Shown: one piece after another, positions 8,024-16,282 of the stretch
Layout: each line of letters opens with the position of its first letter
Numbering within the stretch: the stretch's first letter is position 1
Assembly: GCA_020251025.1 (NCBI GenBank)
Contig: JADCDI010000092.1
Location: 1 to 36,009 of the forward strand
Direction: 5' to 3'
DNA length: 36,009 bases
Origin: Rhodobacter sp.
GTDB taxonomy: Bacteria; Pseudomonadota; Alphaproteobacteria; Rhodobacterales; Rhodobacteraceae
The notes under the pieces: model-generated
What the model saw: the letters and a program-made list of their open reading frames with translations, nothing else
Told to the model about the DNA's origin: nothing
The model's database searches: none
Translations under genes and position numbers: made by a program

Positions 8024-9526
8024 TCAGCGAACCCAGAACCGGGGCAGCAGCACAACGAACACCGCCAGCAGCGCAAGGCGGCCCATCAGCATGGCAATCG
8101 TCATCAGAATGATGGCACCGTCGGGGAAATCGATGAAGGTACCCGTCCGCGCCACCAAGGGACCATAGCCGTAGCCGATGTTGCCAAGCGATGTCCAGGC
8201 GGCGAACAGCGCGCTTTCGGCATCAACCCCCAGAAGGGTGATCGCCACGCTGAGGATGCCGATCAGCAGGATAAAGGCGCAGACATACATGATGATGCTG
8301 CGCATCGTTTCCCCATCCACGCTGCGGCCTTCATATTTCACCGGGACAATCCGGCTTGGCGCTGCGATCAGGCGCAGCTGCGCCCCGATGGCGGCGATCA
8401 TCACCTGCACCCGGAACACGGTCAGACCGGCCGCACTGGACGACGAACAGGCACCGATCACACCGATGATAAAGGCCACAACCATGGAAAAGCTGCCCCA
8501 GACGGCAAAATCGCCGGTGAAGAAACCCGTGCTGCTCATGATCGAGGTCAGGTTGAACAGCGTCGCGCGGAAGGTGGGCTCCAGCGGGGCACCGGTTGTC
8601 AGAACGCGCCAGGCCGTCACGGCAAGGACCGCCATCGCCAGCCAGCGCAGATAGGCGCGGATCTGGCTGTCGCGCAGGATCGGGCGGGCGCTGCCGCTGA
8701 CGAGCTGCACATAGCGGATGTAAGGAAGGCTTCCCAGGATCATGAAGAGTGCCCCCGCATATTCCCCCGCCCCGGTGTAGTTGCCAAAGGAATTGTCGCG
8801 GGGCGAAAAACCGCCCGTCGCGATCGAGGCCATGGCATGCACCACAGCATCCAGCGTGGTCATGCCGATGGCAAGATAGGTCAGCGCGCAGACCACCGTC
8901 AGGGCAGCATAGATGCCCAGCAGACTGACCGCGATGTCGGTTGCCCGCGGCAAGACCTTGCCCAGCGTGTCAAAGCCCTCGGTCCGGAAGAACTGCATGC
9001 CCCCCACCCGCATCACGGGCAGAAAGATCATCGCGATGAACGCGATGCCCAGCCCCCCCAGCCAGTTGAGCATGCCCCGCCACAGGTTGATGCCCGCAGG
9101 CAACCGGTCCAGTCCCACCAGCACGGTCGACCCGGTGGTGGTGATCCCCGACACGGCCTCGAAATAGGCGTCGATGAAGCGCGACTGGGTAGCACCCAGA
9201 ACGAAGGGCAGTGCGCCGAACAAAGGCACCATCGTCCAGATGGCGATGGTCAGAAGAAACGCCTGGCGGACCGACAGCGCCTGGCCCGCCGAATTCCGCG
9301 TGGCCAGTGTCACAAGGCCGCCGATGCCGAAAGTCACGGTGGCACAGGTCACAAACACCCTGCCATCACCGGAGCCGGACATCCCGTCCACGACAGCCGG
9401 GATCAGCATCAGAACGCCCAGCACGGCGATCATGATCCCGACGATATGGCCGATAGGACGCAGGTCGATCATGCGCGACGCAATGTCTTTGCCGGCGGCT
9501 GTCGTCAAGATGCGCTGGCGGGTCAT
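8024..9526 (-). CDS. trkH: TrkH-family potassium uptake protein
   Basis: 500 aa integral membrane protein. TrkH/KtrB proteins form the K+-conducting subunit in the inner membrane and need a cytoplasmic TrkA-type partner, which is not in this window. The four P-loop filter signatures are visible: TTTGST (about 129-134), ATGGFS (236-241), SSTGFF (331-336) and NIGYGYG near the C-terminus, separated by hydrophobic helices. The start at 9526 has a GGAG ribosome binding site and lies 24 bases after folE2. An alternative start at 9472 (MIDLRPIGH) would better match family N-termini but has no ribosome binding site. Probably co-transcribed with folE2. Confidence 0.93.
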   Translation of the reverse strand: MTRQRILTTAAGKDIASRMIDLRPIGHIVGIMIAVLGVLMLIPAVVDGMSGSGDGRVFVTCATVTFGIGGLVTLATRNSAGQALSVRQAFLLTIAIWTMVPLFGALPFVLGATQSRFIDAYFEAVSGITTTGSTVLVGLDRLPAGINLWRGMLNWLGGLGIAFIAMIFLPVMRVGGMQFFRTEGFDTLGKVLPRATDIAVSLLGIYAALTVVCALTYLAIGMTTLDAVVHAMASIATGGFSPRDNSFGNYTGAGEYAGALFMILGSLPYIRYVQLVSGSARPILRDSQIRAYLRWLAMAVLAVTAWRVLTTGAPLEPTFRATLFNLTSIMSSTGFFTGDFAVWGSFSMVVAFIIGVIGACSSSSAAGLTVFRVQVMIAAIGAQLRLIAAPSRIVPVKYEGRSVDGETMRSIIMYVCAFILLIGILSVAITLLGVDAESALFAAWTSLGNIGYGYGPLVARTGTFIDFPDGAIILMTIAMLMGRLALLAVFVVLLPRFWVR

Positions 9527-9550
9527 GCCATCTCCGCCAGCTCGGCGCGC

Positions 9551-10642
9551 CTACCCTGCGTGGATCAGCGAGGCAAAGAGCCGCGGGTCCAGACTTTCCG
9601 CCGCAAAGGTGTCGCCTTGCGTCAGCAGGCTGACGGCATCATGGCTGTGCAGCGATTCCTGGTGGCTGGCCACGATGCGGAAGTCGCCGATCCGCGGGTC
9701 GGACAGCAGCACCTCGCAGAAGCTGCGCGCGGCATCCTCGACGAAAATCGGGTTCGCCGCATTCAGCTCGGCAAAAGCCTGTTCATCCTCGCGCTTGACC
9801 ATCACCTGGGTTTCGGTGGGCACGCCGGCACGGGCCAGATCGATCAGGTCTTCGAACCACAGGCAATCCCTGCCCGCCACTTCGACCGATATCCGCGCAA
9901 CCGAGCGCTGTGAATGCGGCGTCGCCAGCTGGCCACGCTCGCGGCGGGCATGTTCGGACAGTTCCAGCGAACAGGGGCAGGTGCTGGAATAGACATAATC
10001 CAGATGCATGATCTTCTTGCGGACCCCGGCGTGATCCACCAGTTCCAGGGCGATATCATAATATTGCCAGCCCGACAGGCCGGAGCGCAGCGAGCTGACC
10101 CGCACCGGAAAAGAGAACCGCATCTGGATTCTGGCGTCGAAGCTGTCCAGATCGCGCTTGTAGTCATCCAGCGCCGCCTCGATCACCTCGAAACTGAAGC
10201 TGCGTTCGGCATGGGCATAAAAGGACCGCATGATGCGGCTCATGTTGATGCCTTTCTTTTCTGCATCCAGGCTGACCGTGCCGGTCACGCTGGTTTCCAG
10301 CAGAAGATCGCCGCTGTCGCGGGTGTGGTAGCGGATCGGCAGGCGGAAATTTGAAATGCCGACATGCTGGATCTGGCGGCGGGCCCCCTTGATCAGGCTG
10401 GCAGGGCCGTTCTGCAGGTCCGGCAAGCTGGCCTTGTAGGCGTCATCCGCCTGGAAGGCGTCCGGGTAGGCGCGGCTCAGCGCCGGGTAACCTTGCCCCG
10501 GAACAAGCAGGGCCACCGAGGCGTCAAGCGTGGCAATTTCGGCATCCGACGATGCGTCCGCCCATTGCCGCAAAAGGGCAAGGGCGGCCTCGGCCTCGAC
10601 ACGGCTTGGCTTGGCTTGGACTATCGGCATCCGGACGTTCAT
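9551..10642 (-). CDS. folE2: GTP cyclohydrolase FolE2 (type IB)
   Basis: 363 aa. It converts GTP to 7,8-dihydroneopterin triphosphate, the first step to tetrahydrofolate (and in many bacteria to queuosine precursors). The FolE2 family is recognised by the segment SSTCPCSLELSEHARRERG (TCPCS at 221-225, with H231) and the PHSQRS motif (242-247), which carry metal- and substrate-binding residues. The length matches alphaproteobacterial FolE2. It lies 95 bases downstream of metZ on the same strand and 24 bases upstream of trkH. No Zur-type site was noticed, so it is probably the housekeeping enzyme here. Confidence 0.95.
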   Translation of the reverse strand: MNVRMPIVQAKPSRVEAEAALALLRQWADASSDAEIATLDASVALLVPGQGYPALSRAYPDAFQADDAYKASLPDLQNGPASLIKGARRQIQHVGISNFRLPIRYHTRDSGDLLLETSVTGTVSLDAEKKGINMSRIMRSFYAHAERSFSFEVIEAALDDYKRDLDSFDARIQMRFSFPVRVSSLRSGLSGWQYYDIALELVDHAGVRKKIMHLDYVYSSTCPCSLELSEHARRERGQLATPHSQRSVARISVEVAGRDCLWFEDLIDLARAGVPTETQVMVKREDEQAFAELNAANPIFVEDAARSFCEVLLSDPRIGDFRIVASHQESLHSHDAVSLLTQGDTFAAESLDPRLFASLIHAG

Positions 10643-10737
10643 GTGAGGACCCTTTCCGGTTCACAGGCGAAGACGCATAGATGAACGCATCGCGCAGGTT
10701 TTGCACCCAGCATTACAGATACGCAGCTTGCCGCCAA

Positions 10738-11919
10738 TCAGATCACATCCAGGGCGCGATCAAGGTCGGCAATCAGATCGTCGGTATCTTCCAGCCCGAC
10801 GGACAGACGCACAAGACCGGGCGTGATGCCAAGCCTTGCCTTCCGGTCTTCGGCAAGCCTTTGGTGCGTGGTGGTCGCAGGGTGGGTGGCGATGGTTCTG
10901 GCATCGCCCAGATTGTTGGAAATCCTGATGATCTTGAGCGCATTCAGGAAACGGAACGCCGCCTCCTTGCCACCGGGGATGTCAAAGGCCAGAAGCGTGC
11001 CGCCCGATCCCATCTGGCGCAAGGCCAGCGCATGCTGCGGATGCGACGGCAGGCCGGGGAAGATCACCCGCGACAGGCGGCTGTCCCCGGCAAGAACGGT
11101 GGCGATCTTTGCGGCAGACCCGGCCATGGCGCGGCAGCGCAGATCCAGCGTCACCATGCCGTTCAGCATGATCCAGGCGGTGAAGGGGCTCATCGAGCCG
11201 CCCGTGTGCTTCATGTAGGGTTCGACCACCTTGCGGATGAACGGCACCGTGCCGCAGATCACCCCGCCCAGCGCCCGGCCCTGCCCGTCGATATGCTTGG
11301 TGGTGGAATAGACCACCACATCGGCCCCCTGATCGACCGCGCGGCTGAAGATCGGCGTGGCGAAGACATTGTCGACAACCACCAACGCACCGGCGGCATG
11401 GGCAATATCTGATACAGAAGCAATATCAATGACTTCAAGTGCGGGATTGGAAATCGACTCGAAGAATACGGCCTTTGTGCCGGGCACGACCGCCGCGCGC
11501 CACTGGTCCAGATCGGTGCCGTCGACAAAGCTCACCCGGACGCCAAAGCGCTCCAGCACCTCTTCCAGGATATAAAGACAGGACCCGAACAGGGCGCGCG
11601 ACGAGACCACGTGATCGCCCGCGCGCAGCATCGACATCAGCGCCCCGTTCACCGCCGCCATGCCCGAGGCGGTGGCGAAGGCATCTTCGGTGCCCTCGAT
11701 GGCCGCGATCCGCTCTTCGAACATGCGCGTCGTCGGGTTGCCGTAGCGGGCGTAGATGAATTCGTCCGCCCCGGCCTGCAGGAACCGTGCCTCGGCCTGT
11801 TCGGCGCTGTCATAGGCGAAACCCTGGGTCAGAAAGATCGCCTCGGCCATTTCACCGTACTGGCTGCGGCGGCTGCCCTCGTGCACCAGTTGTGTGCGGC
11901 GGTTCCAGTCCCTGGTCAT
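10738..11919 (-). CDS. metZ: O-succinylhomoserine sulfhydrylase
   Basis: 393 aa PLP enzyme of the Cys/Met metabolism fold type I family. It makes homocysteine from O-succinylhomoserine (or the acetyl ester) and sulfide in methionine synthesis. The PLP lysine is K208 in VVYSTTKHIDGQGR; other family segments are YARYGNPTTRMFEERIA, ATASGMAAVNGAL and VVDNVFATP. MetZ rather than a cystathionine enzyme is preferred from overall resemblance and because it follows a SAM-II riboswitch. The start at 11919 has AAGGGG upstream; the longer open frame runs back through the riboswitch and is not coding. A 7-bp hairpin (CGCGGGC/GCCCGCG, 11932-11947) lies next to the ribosome binding site. Confidence 0.95.
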   Translation of the reverse strand: MTRDWNRRTQLVHEGSRRSQYGEMAEAIFLTQGFAYDSAEQAEARFLQAGADEFIYARYGNPTTRMFEERIAAIEGTEDAFATASGMAAVNGALMSMLRAGDHVVSSRALFGSCLYILEEVLERFGVRVSFVDGTDLDQWRAAVVPGTKAVFFESISNPALEVIDIASVSDIAHAAGALVVVDNVFATPIFSRAVDQGADVVVYSTTKHIDGQGRALGGVICGTVPFIRKVVEPYMKHTGGSMSPFTAWIMLNGMVTLDLRCRAMAGSAAKIATVLAGDSRLSRVIFPGLPSHPQHALALRQMGSGGTLLAFDIPGGKEAAFRFLNALKIIRISNNLGDARTIATHPATTTHQRLAEDRKARLGITPGLVRLSVGLEDTDDLIADLDRALDVI

Positions 11920-11949
11920 CACAGTCCCCTTCGCGGGCTTGCCCGCGCA

Positions 11950-11986
11950 AACAAAAGCCCCCGGCCATGAAAGAGGCATCGGGGGC
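11950..11986 (-). terminator. Intrinsic terminator of the metZ leader (attenuator)
   Basis: On the minus strand GCCCCCG (complement of 11980-11986) pairs with CGGGGGC (complement of 11957-11963), followed by TTTTGTT. The loop contains CCTCTTT (complement of 11970-11976), which is perfectly complementary over 7 bases to AAAGAGG at the 3' end of the SAM-II aptamer (complement of 12000-12006). Pairing of these two would trap one terminator arm in a loop, so terminator and antiterminator exclude each other. Confidence 0.8.
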
Positions 11987-11999
11987 AGAACGACCCAGA

Positions 12000-12053
12000 C
12001 CTCTTTAGCGGCTTGTTTAACGTGGCCCGCAATCCGGCAACAAAGCACCACGC
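12000..12053 (-). ncRNA. SAM-II riboswitch (metA motif) upstream of metZ
   Basis: Minus-strand P1 arms CGTGG (complement of 12048-12052) and CCACG enclose the typical loop. After the second arm follows TTAAACAAG and then CGCTAAAGAGG, the conserved 3' pseudoknot segment of SAM-II. These match my memory of the alphaproteobacterial metA/metZ leader motif. SAM binding should hold the 3' segment and so allow the downstream terminator to form, turning metZ off when SAM is plentiful. It lies about 80 bases before the start codon, which favours transcription attenuation over direct masking of the ribosome binding site. Confidence 0.88.
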
Positions 12054-12058
12054 AAGCC

Positions 12059-12087
12059 GCAATACGCCCGGACGCACCTTGCGTCAA
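12059..12087 (-). promoter_or_regulatory. metZ promoter
   Basis: TTGACG (complement of 12082-12087), a 17-base spacer, TATTGC (complement of 12059-12064). The predicted start is near 12052, which is the first base of the aptamer's P1 stem; this agreement supports both calls. Confidence 0.65.
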
Positions 12088-12435
12088 CAGGGGCGGCAGG
12101 CCTGCCACCGGGGCAGCGGCAAAAGGGCATCCCCCCTTTGCCGGGTTTGTGCAGGCTGCACCCCCCCGGTATGCGGGGCCAAAGCCTGCCCTTCTGCGCG
12201 TCACCAGCCGGGGCACATCCCCGGGGGGCGACCGGGCGGCACCAAAGCGCGGCCCGCACGCACCCGCCGGTCCCGCCCCCCGGCTGGCTTGCAGGCATAG
12301 CGACAAAGCCTGCCCGGCACCGGGCCGGGATGTGCCGCGGGCCGGTCGGCGGCGTCCCGCTGTGGCGCAAGGCCTGCCGGGCCGGTCTGCGGGCGGGCGG
12401 GTTCCGGGCGCGCAAGACCGGCGGTGCGGCCAAGA
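12088..12435. other. Gap between metZ promoter and ispZ 3' end
   Basis: About 350 bases of very GC-rich sequence with short inverted repeats, for example GGGCATCCCCCC around 12126. No gene, RNA family or copy of the large repeat was recognised. It probably holds the 3' end of the ftsY-ispZ transcript. Confidence 0.5.
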
Positions 12436-13047
12436 TCAGCGCTGCGTCTCATCCCCTTCGATGCCGTATTTTTCCAGCAGCTTGCCTTGCGTCATGAAGA
12501 ACAGGAACAGCGCCGCCGTCAGGCCGAAGGTCTTGAAGTTGACCCAGGCCTCGGTGCTCATCAGACGCCAGATCACCTCGTTGGCGACCGCAAGGGCGGC
12601 AAAGAACAGGGTGATGCGCCGCGTCAGGATCATCCAGCCTTCGGGCTGCATCGGCAGGGCCTCGTCCATCACCAGCCGCAAATAGCTTTGCCCGCGCCAC
12701 AGACCAAAGCCAAGGATGGCCGCGAAAAGGGCATAGATCATCGTCGGCTTCATCTTGAAAAAGCGCTCGTCGTTGAACCAGACGGACAGGCCCCCGAAGA
12801 TCACCACCAGAACCACGGTGGCGACCTGCATCTTCGACAGCTTGCCCGTCAGCTTCCACAGGATGGCGGTGGTCAGCAGCATCAGCGGCACAAAAAGCGC
12901 CGTCATCAGGATGAAGCCGTCATACTCCTGCCCCGCCAGGGTAAAGGTCGCGTCCTTCAGCCGGCTGAAGCCGATGAAGAAGATGGCGATGGGTCCCAGT
13001 TCAAGGGCAAGCTTGAGCCAGGGGTTGATCTTTTTCGGCTCAGTCAT
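12436..13047 (-). CDS. ispZ: Inner membrane septation protein A (YciB/IspZ family)
   Basis: 203 aa, the usual family length, with about five to six hydrophobic segments. Family features: NPWLKLALELGPIAIFFIGF at the N-terminus, KMKPTMIYALFAAILGFGL, and a C-terminal segment WVNFKTFGLTAALFLFF. YciB/IspZ proteins are inner membrane proteins linked to cell envelope and septum formation; the exact role is unclear. The start at 13047 is preceded by GGGGGAAG. It lies 81 bases downstream of ftsY on the same strand, probably co-transcribed; the spacer holds a GC hairpin. Confidence 0.93.
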   Translation of the reverse strand: MTEPKKINPWLKLALELGPIAIFFIGFSRLKDATFTLAGQEYDGFILMTALFVPLMLLTTAILWKLTGKLSKMQVATVVLVVIFGGLSVWFNDERFFKMKPTMIYALFAAILGFGLWRGQSYLRLVMDEALPMQPEGWMILTRRITLFFAALAVANEVIWRLMSTEAWVNFKTFGLTAALFLFFMTQGKLLEKYGIEGDETQR

Positions 13048-13064
13048 TGCTTCCCCCTGCGCGG

Positions 13065-13115
13065 GTCGGGGGCGCTGCCCCCGCACCCCCGGGATATTTT
13101 TGAACAGAAAATGGA
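13065..13115 (-). promoter_or_regulatory. Hairpin plus GGATATTTTTGAACAG motif in the ftsY-ispZ spacer
   Basis: On the plus strand GGGGGC-GCT-GCCCCC is followed by GCACCCCCGGGATATTTTTGAACAGAAAATGG (split here as GCACCCCCGGG, then ATATTTTTGAACAG, then AAAATGG). From memory, very similar strings recur in intergenic regions of Rhodobacterales. Read on the minus (transcribed) strand, the T-rich part precedes the hairpin, so it is not a standard terminator for ftsY. Function unknown. Confidence 0.45.
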
Positions 13116-13128
13116 CGGGGCGGACGGC

Positions 13129-14127
13129 TCATGCGTCAACCCCCACCAGCGCCCGGGCAAAATCCTGCGGGTCGAAGGGGGACAGATCGTCGATCTGTTC
13201 GCCCACCCCGATGGCGTGGATCGGCAGGCCGAAGCGGTCGGCCAGCGCCACCAGCACGCCGCCCCTGGCGGTGCCGTCAAGCTTGGTCATTACCAGGCCC
13301 GAGACATCGGCGATCTTGCGGAAAATCTCGACCTGCAGCAGCGCGTTCTGCCCCGTTGTGGCATCCAGCACCAGAAGCGTGTTGTGCGGGGCAGTGGGGT
13401 CTTTCTTGCGGATCACGCGGACGATCTTGGCCAGTTCCTCCATCAGGTCGGTGCGGTTCTGCAACCGCCCGGCGGTGTCGATCAAAAGCAGGTCCGCGCC
13501 CGTTTCCTGCGCCCGCGTCATCGCGTCAAAGGCCAGGCTGGCGGGGTCGGACCCCTCGGGGGCGGTCATCACCGGCACCCCGGCGCGGTCGCCCCAGATC
13601 TGCAACTGCTCCACGGCGGCGGCGCGGAAGGTGTCGCCTGCCGCGATCACCACAGATTTTCCGGCGGCCCTGAACTGGCTGGCCAGCTTGCCGATGGTGG
13701 TGGTCTTGCCCGATCCGTTCACCCCCACCACCAGCACCACCTGGGGTTTCGTCGGATAAAGCGGCATCGGGCGTGCCACGGGGTCCATGATCCGGGCAAT
13801 CTCGTCGGCCAGCGCCAGCTTGATCTCTGCCGCCGATACCCGCTTGCCCAGACGGTCCGTCGCCAGGTTGGCCACAACGCGCCCCGCCGTGTCCACGCCC
13901 ATGTCGGCCCCGATCAGCAGGTCTTCCAGGCTTTCCAGCATGGCATCGTCCAGCACCCGCCGCGCCGTCTCGCCGCTGCCCAGAAGCCGGCCCAGCAGGC
14001 CGGGCTTTGCGGGGGCTTCGGGTTCCGGGGCAGCCGGAGAGGTCTCTGCAACGATGCTGTCCAGACCCCCGGCGATCCTGTCCGAGGATTTGAACATCCG
14101 GTCGCGGAGTTTCTTGAAAAAAGACAT
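13129..14127 (-). CDS. ftsY: Signal recognition particle receptor FtsY
   Basis: 332 aa. SRP-type GTPase that receives SRP-ribosome complexes at the inner membrane and hands them to SecYEG. Order: a short N-terminal region starting MSFFKKLRDRMFKS (amphipathic, membrane-contacting), the N domain helices (about 45-120) and the G domain with GVNGSGKTTTIGKLA (G1, about 135-148), GDTFRAAAVEQL, LLIDTAGRLQN (G3), and TKLDGTARGG (G4 and following). The long acidic A domain of E. coli FtsY is absent, as is common in alphaproteobacteria. The start at 14127 matches the typical N-terminus; upstream residues do not look real. Confidence 0.97.
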   Translation of the reverse strand: MSFFKKLRDRMFKSSDRIAGGLDSIVAETSPAAPEPEAPAKPGLLGRLLGSGETARRVLDDAMLESLEDLLIGADMGVDTAGRVVANLATDRLGKRVSAAEIKLALADEIARIMDPVARPMPLYPTKPQVVLVVGVNGSGKTTTIGKLASQFRAAGKSVVIAAGDTFRAAAVEQLQIWGDRAGVPVMTAPEGSDPASLAFDAMTRAQETGADLLLIDTAGRLQNRTDLMEELAKIVRVIRKKDPTAPHNTLLVLDATTGQNALLQVEIFRKIADVSGLVMTKLDGTARGGVLVALADRFGLPIHAIGVGEQIDDLSPFDPQDFARALVGVDA

Positions 14128-14315
14128 CGCCACCCGCCTTGTGCCCGCCTGCCGGGCGCCTGTGCCTGACCTAATCGCTTCTGTGCCGAAGGGAAAGGGT
14201 TTGACCGCAGGCCCCGGCGGCCCTGACGGCGGGGTCACGCGATTGCGACCCCGGCGGGGCTGGATCGGCAGGCGGCAATCTGGCAGGCTGGGGCAAATGC
14301 GCAAGAGTCCGCCCG

Positions 14316-14705
14316 ATGTGCCGCAGCCTTCTGTTCCTTCTGGCCCTGACCCTGCCCGCCTATGGCGAAGAGCCGCTAAGCGGGGCCGCGTTCGAAGCCT
14401 TTGCCACCGGCCAGACGCTGAGCTACGCTATGGGCGGCACGGTTTACGGGGCAGAACAGTACCTGCCGGGGCGGCAGGTGATCTGGGCTTTCAGGGGCCA
14501 GGAGTGCCGCAAGGGCTTTTGGTACGAAGAGGGCGGGCAGATCTGCTTTGTCTATGAAGATGAACCGGGGGCGCAATGCTGGACCTTCAGCCGCGACGGC
14601 GACCGGCTGCAGGCCCGGTTCAGCGGCGATGCCGAAGGGGCAGAGCCGGTGCAGGTGCAGGAAAGCGCCGCCCTGACCTGCGCGGGGCCTGTTCCGGGGG
14701 TATAG
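14316..14705 (+). CDS. Small secreted protein of unknown function, four Cys
   Basis: 129 aa. Residues 1-18 form a signal peptide (CRSLLFLLALTLPAYGEE), so it should be periplasmic. The mature part has conserved-looking segments LSYAMGGTVYGAEQYLPGR, WAFRGQECRKGFWYEEGGQICFVYE and AQCWTFSRDG. Cysteines at 64, 77, 88 and 122 could form two disulfides. I recognise the pattern as a conserved Rhodobacterales secreted protein but know no function. It ends 10 bases from the convergent xseA stop and is divergent from ftsY. Codon use fits the neighbours. Confidence 0.8.
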   Translation: MCRSLLFLLALTLPAYGEEPLSGAAFEAFATGQTLSYAMGGTVYGAEQYLPGRQVIWAFRGQECRKGFWYEEGGQICFVYEDEPGAQCWTFSRDGDRLQARFSGDAEGAEPVQVQESAALTCAGPVPGV

Positions 14706-14715
14706 GGGGGCCGCG

Positions 14716-16212
14716 TCAGAACAGCGATCCCTGCCCCTGCGGCCCCTTGCCGCCTGCACCCTTGCGGGGCCTGCCGCCGACGGTCAGGCGGCCGTCCTGA
14801 AACTCGATCTCCAGCAGGGTCGCGGCCCCTGCCCCGGCTTTGGTTGTCACCACCGCCCCGTCGCCGCGCACGATGGCAAAGCCGCGTCTCAGCGTTTCGG
14901 CATGGCCCAGCGAGGCGCGGGTGCGCTCCAGCGCCTCCAGCCGGTCGGCAAGCTGGCGAAAGCGCTGGCGCATGGCGGTGTCCATCCGCGCGGCTTTGGC
15001 GGCCAGATCGGTGCGGTCCTGCCGGGTCTTGCGCGCGGCGTCGGCCAGAAAGCGGGTGAAGCTGGCAGACAGCAGGCGCGCCCCCTGATCCAGCCGGTCG
15101 CGGCGGCGGCGCAGCACCTCGTCCAGCAGGCGCGGCCGGATCAGCGCGGCCAGCGGATCAAAGGCCGCGCGCTTGCGGGCATTGGCGGCCCGCAGCGCCC
15201 CCCCGAGGCGCCCCGACCACAGGTCAAAGCGCTGGCGCGCGGGTCCGGTCAGCGCCTCGACCCGTGGCAGGGCGCGGGCCAGATCGCGCAGGCGCTGGCC
15301 GCGCTGGCTGACAGCCTGCGCCACGGCGCGCGACAGGCGCGCAGCCTGTCCGTCCAGCGTGGCCAGCAGGTCCAGCCGTACCGGCACGGCCATTTCGGCG
15401 GCCGCCGTCGGCGTGGGCGCGCGGCGGTCGGCGGCAAAGTCGATCAGGGTCGTATCCGTCTCGTGGCCCACGGCGGAAATCAGGGGAATGGCGCTGTCGG
15501 CGGCGGCGCGCACCACCGCCTCGTCGTTGAAGCCCCACAGGTCTTCGATGCTGCCGCCGCCGCGCGCCACGATGATCAGGTCAGGGCGCGGGACCGGCCC
15601 GCCCGGCGCGATGGCGTTGAAGCCCCGGATCGCCGCAGCCACCTCGGGCGCGCAACCGGCCCCCTGCACCGCCACGGGCCAGATCAGCACATGGCGCGCA
15701 AACCGGTCACGCAGGCGGTGCAGGATATCGCGGATCACCGCCCCCGAGGGCGAGGTGACAACGCCGATGACCTGCGGCAGATAGGGGATCGCCTGCTTGC
15801 GGCCCGCGTCGAACAGCCCTTCCGCCGCCAGCGCCAGGCGCCGCTTTTCCAGCAGCGCCATCAGCGCCCCGGCCCCGGCCAGCACCAGATCCTCGACGAT
15901 CAGCTGATACTTTGACTGGCCCGGAAAGGTGGTCAGCCGCCCGGTGGCGATGACCTCCATCCCCTCTTCCGGCCTGACCTGCATCCTTGCGACCTGGCCC
16001 TTCCATGAAATCGCGGCCAGCACCGCGCGGTCATCCTTGAGGTCAAAGTAGGAATGCCCCGATGCCGGGCGCGAGACCCGGCCAATCTCGCCGCGCACCC
16101 GAACGAGGCCAAACTCGCCCTCGATCACCCGTTTCACCGCCCCGGACAGTTCCGACACGGTGTATTCGGGCGCATTTCCGGCAGGCGCGGGATCTTCGAA
16201 CAGGTCGGTCAT
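14716..16212 (-). CDS. xseA: Exodeoxyribonuclease VII large subunit
   Basis: 498 aa. With XseB it forms ExoVII, which degrades single-stranded DNA from both ends in repair. An N-terminal OB-fold region (about 15-115; YTVSELSGAVKRVIEGEFG, GEIGRVSRPASGHSYFDLKD) precedes the catalytic core with VIGVVTSPSGAVIRDI, IIVARGGGSIEDLWGFND and SAVGHETDTTLIDFAADRR, then a long Arg/Ala-rich helical region. The start at 16212 (MTDLFEDP) has an AAGG ribosome binding site and lies 70 bases from the divergent purD start. The extra upstream frame overlaps purD and is rejected. xseB is not in this window. Confidence 0.96.
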   Translation of the reverse strand: MTDLFEDPAPAGNAPEYTVSELSGAVKRVIEGEFGLVRVRGEIGRVSRPASGHSYFDLKDDRAVLAAISWKGQVARMQVRPEEGMEVIATGRLTTFPGQSKYQLIVEDLVLAGAGALMALLEKRRLALAAEGLFDAGRKQAIPYLPQVIGVVTSPSGAVIRDILHRLRDRFARHVLIWPVAVQGAGCAPEVAAAIRGFNAIAPGGPVPRPDLIIVARGGGSIEDLWGFNDEAVVRAAADSAIPLISAVGHETDTTLIDFAADRRAPTPTAAAEMAVPVRLDLLATLDGQAARLSRAVAQAVSQRGQRLRDLARALPRVEALTGPARQRFDLWSGRLGGALRAANARKRAAFDPLAALIRPRLLDEVLRRRRDRLDQGARLLSASFTRFLADAARKTRQDRTDLAAKAARMDTAMRQRFRQLADRLEALERTRASLGHAETLRRGFAIVRGDGAVVTTKAGAGAATLLEIEFQDGRLTVGGRPRKGAGGKGPQGQGSLF

Positions 16213-16222
16213 GCAAGCTGCC

Positions 16223-16251
16223 TTGTGAACGGGATGCCCAGACCCTAGAAC
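16223..16251 (+). promoter_or_regulatory. purD promoter
   Basis: TTGTGA (16223-16228), 17-base spacer, TAGAAC (16246-16251), giving a start near 16258, about 25 bases before purD. Confidence 0.45.
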
Positions 16252-16270
16252 GCGGGCCTGCAAAGGCCAA
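16242..16270 (-). promoter_or_regulatory. xseA promoter
   Basis: TTGGCC (complement of 16265-16270), 17-base spacer, TAGGGT (complement of 16242-16247). The -10 box overlaps that of the purD promoter by two bases, so the two polymerases would compete for the same DNA. Confidence 0.4.
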
Positions 16271-16282
16271 GCGGGCACAGAC

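Noticed and set aside
8018-9913. Open frame of 631 codons opposite trkH and folE2
   Set aside because: Spans two real genes on the other strand; composition (His, Gln, Asp, Arg) is that of a shadow frame.
11920-12306. N-terminal extension of MetZ to 12306
   Set aside because: The extension would translate the riboswitch and promoter and does not resemble the family.
12424-14169. Open frame of 581 codons opposite ispZ and ftsY
   Set aside because: Antisense shadow crossing two genes and their spacer.
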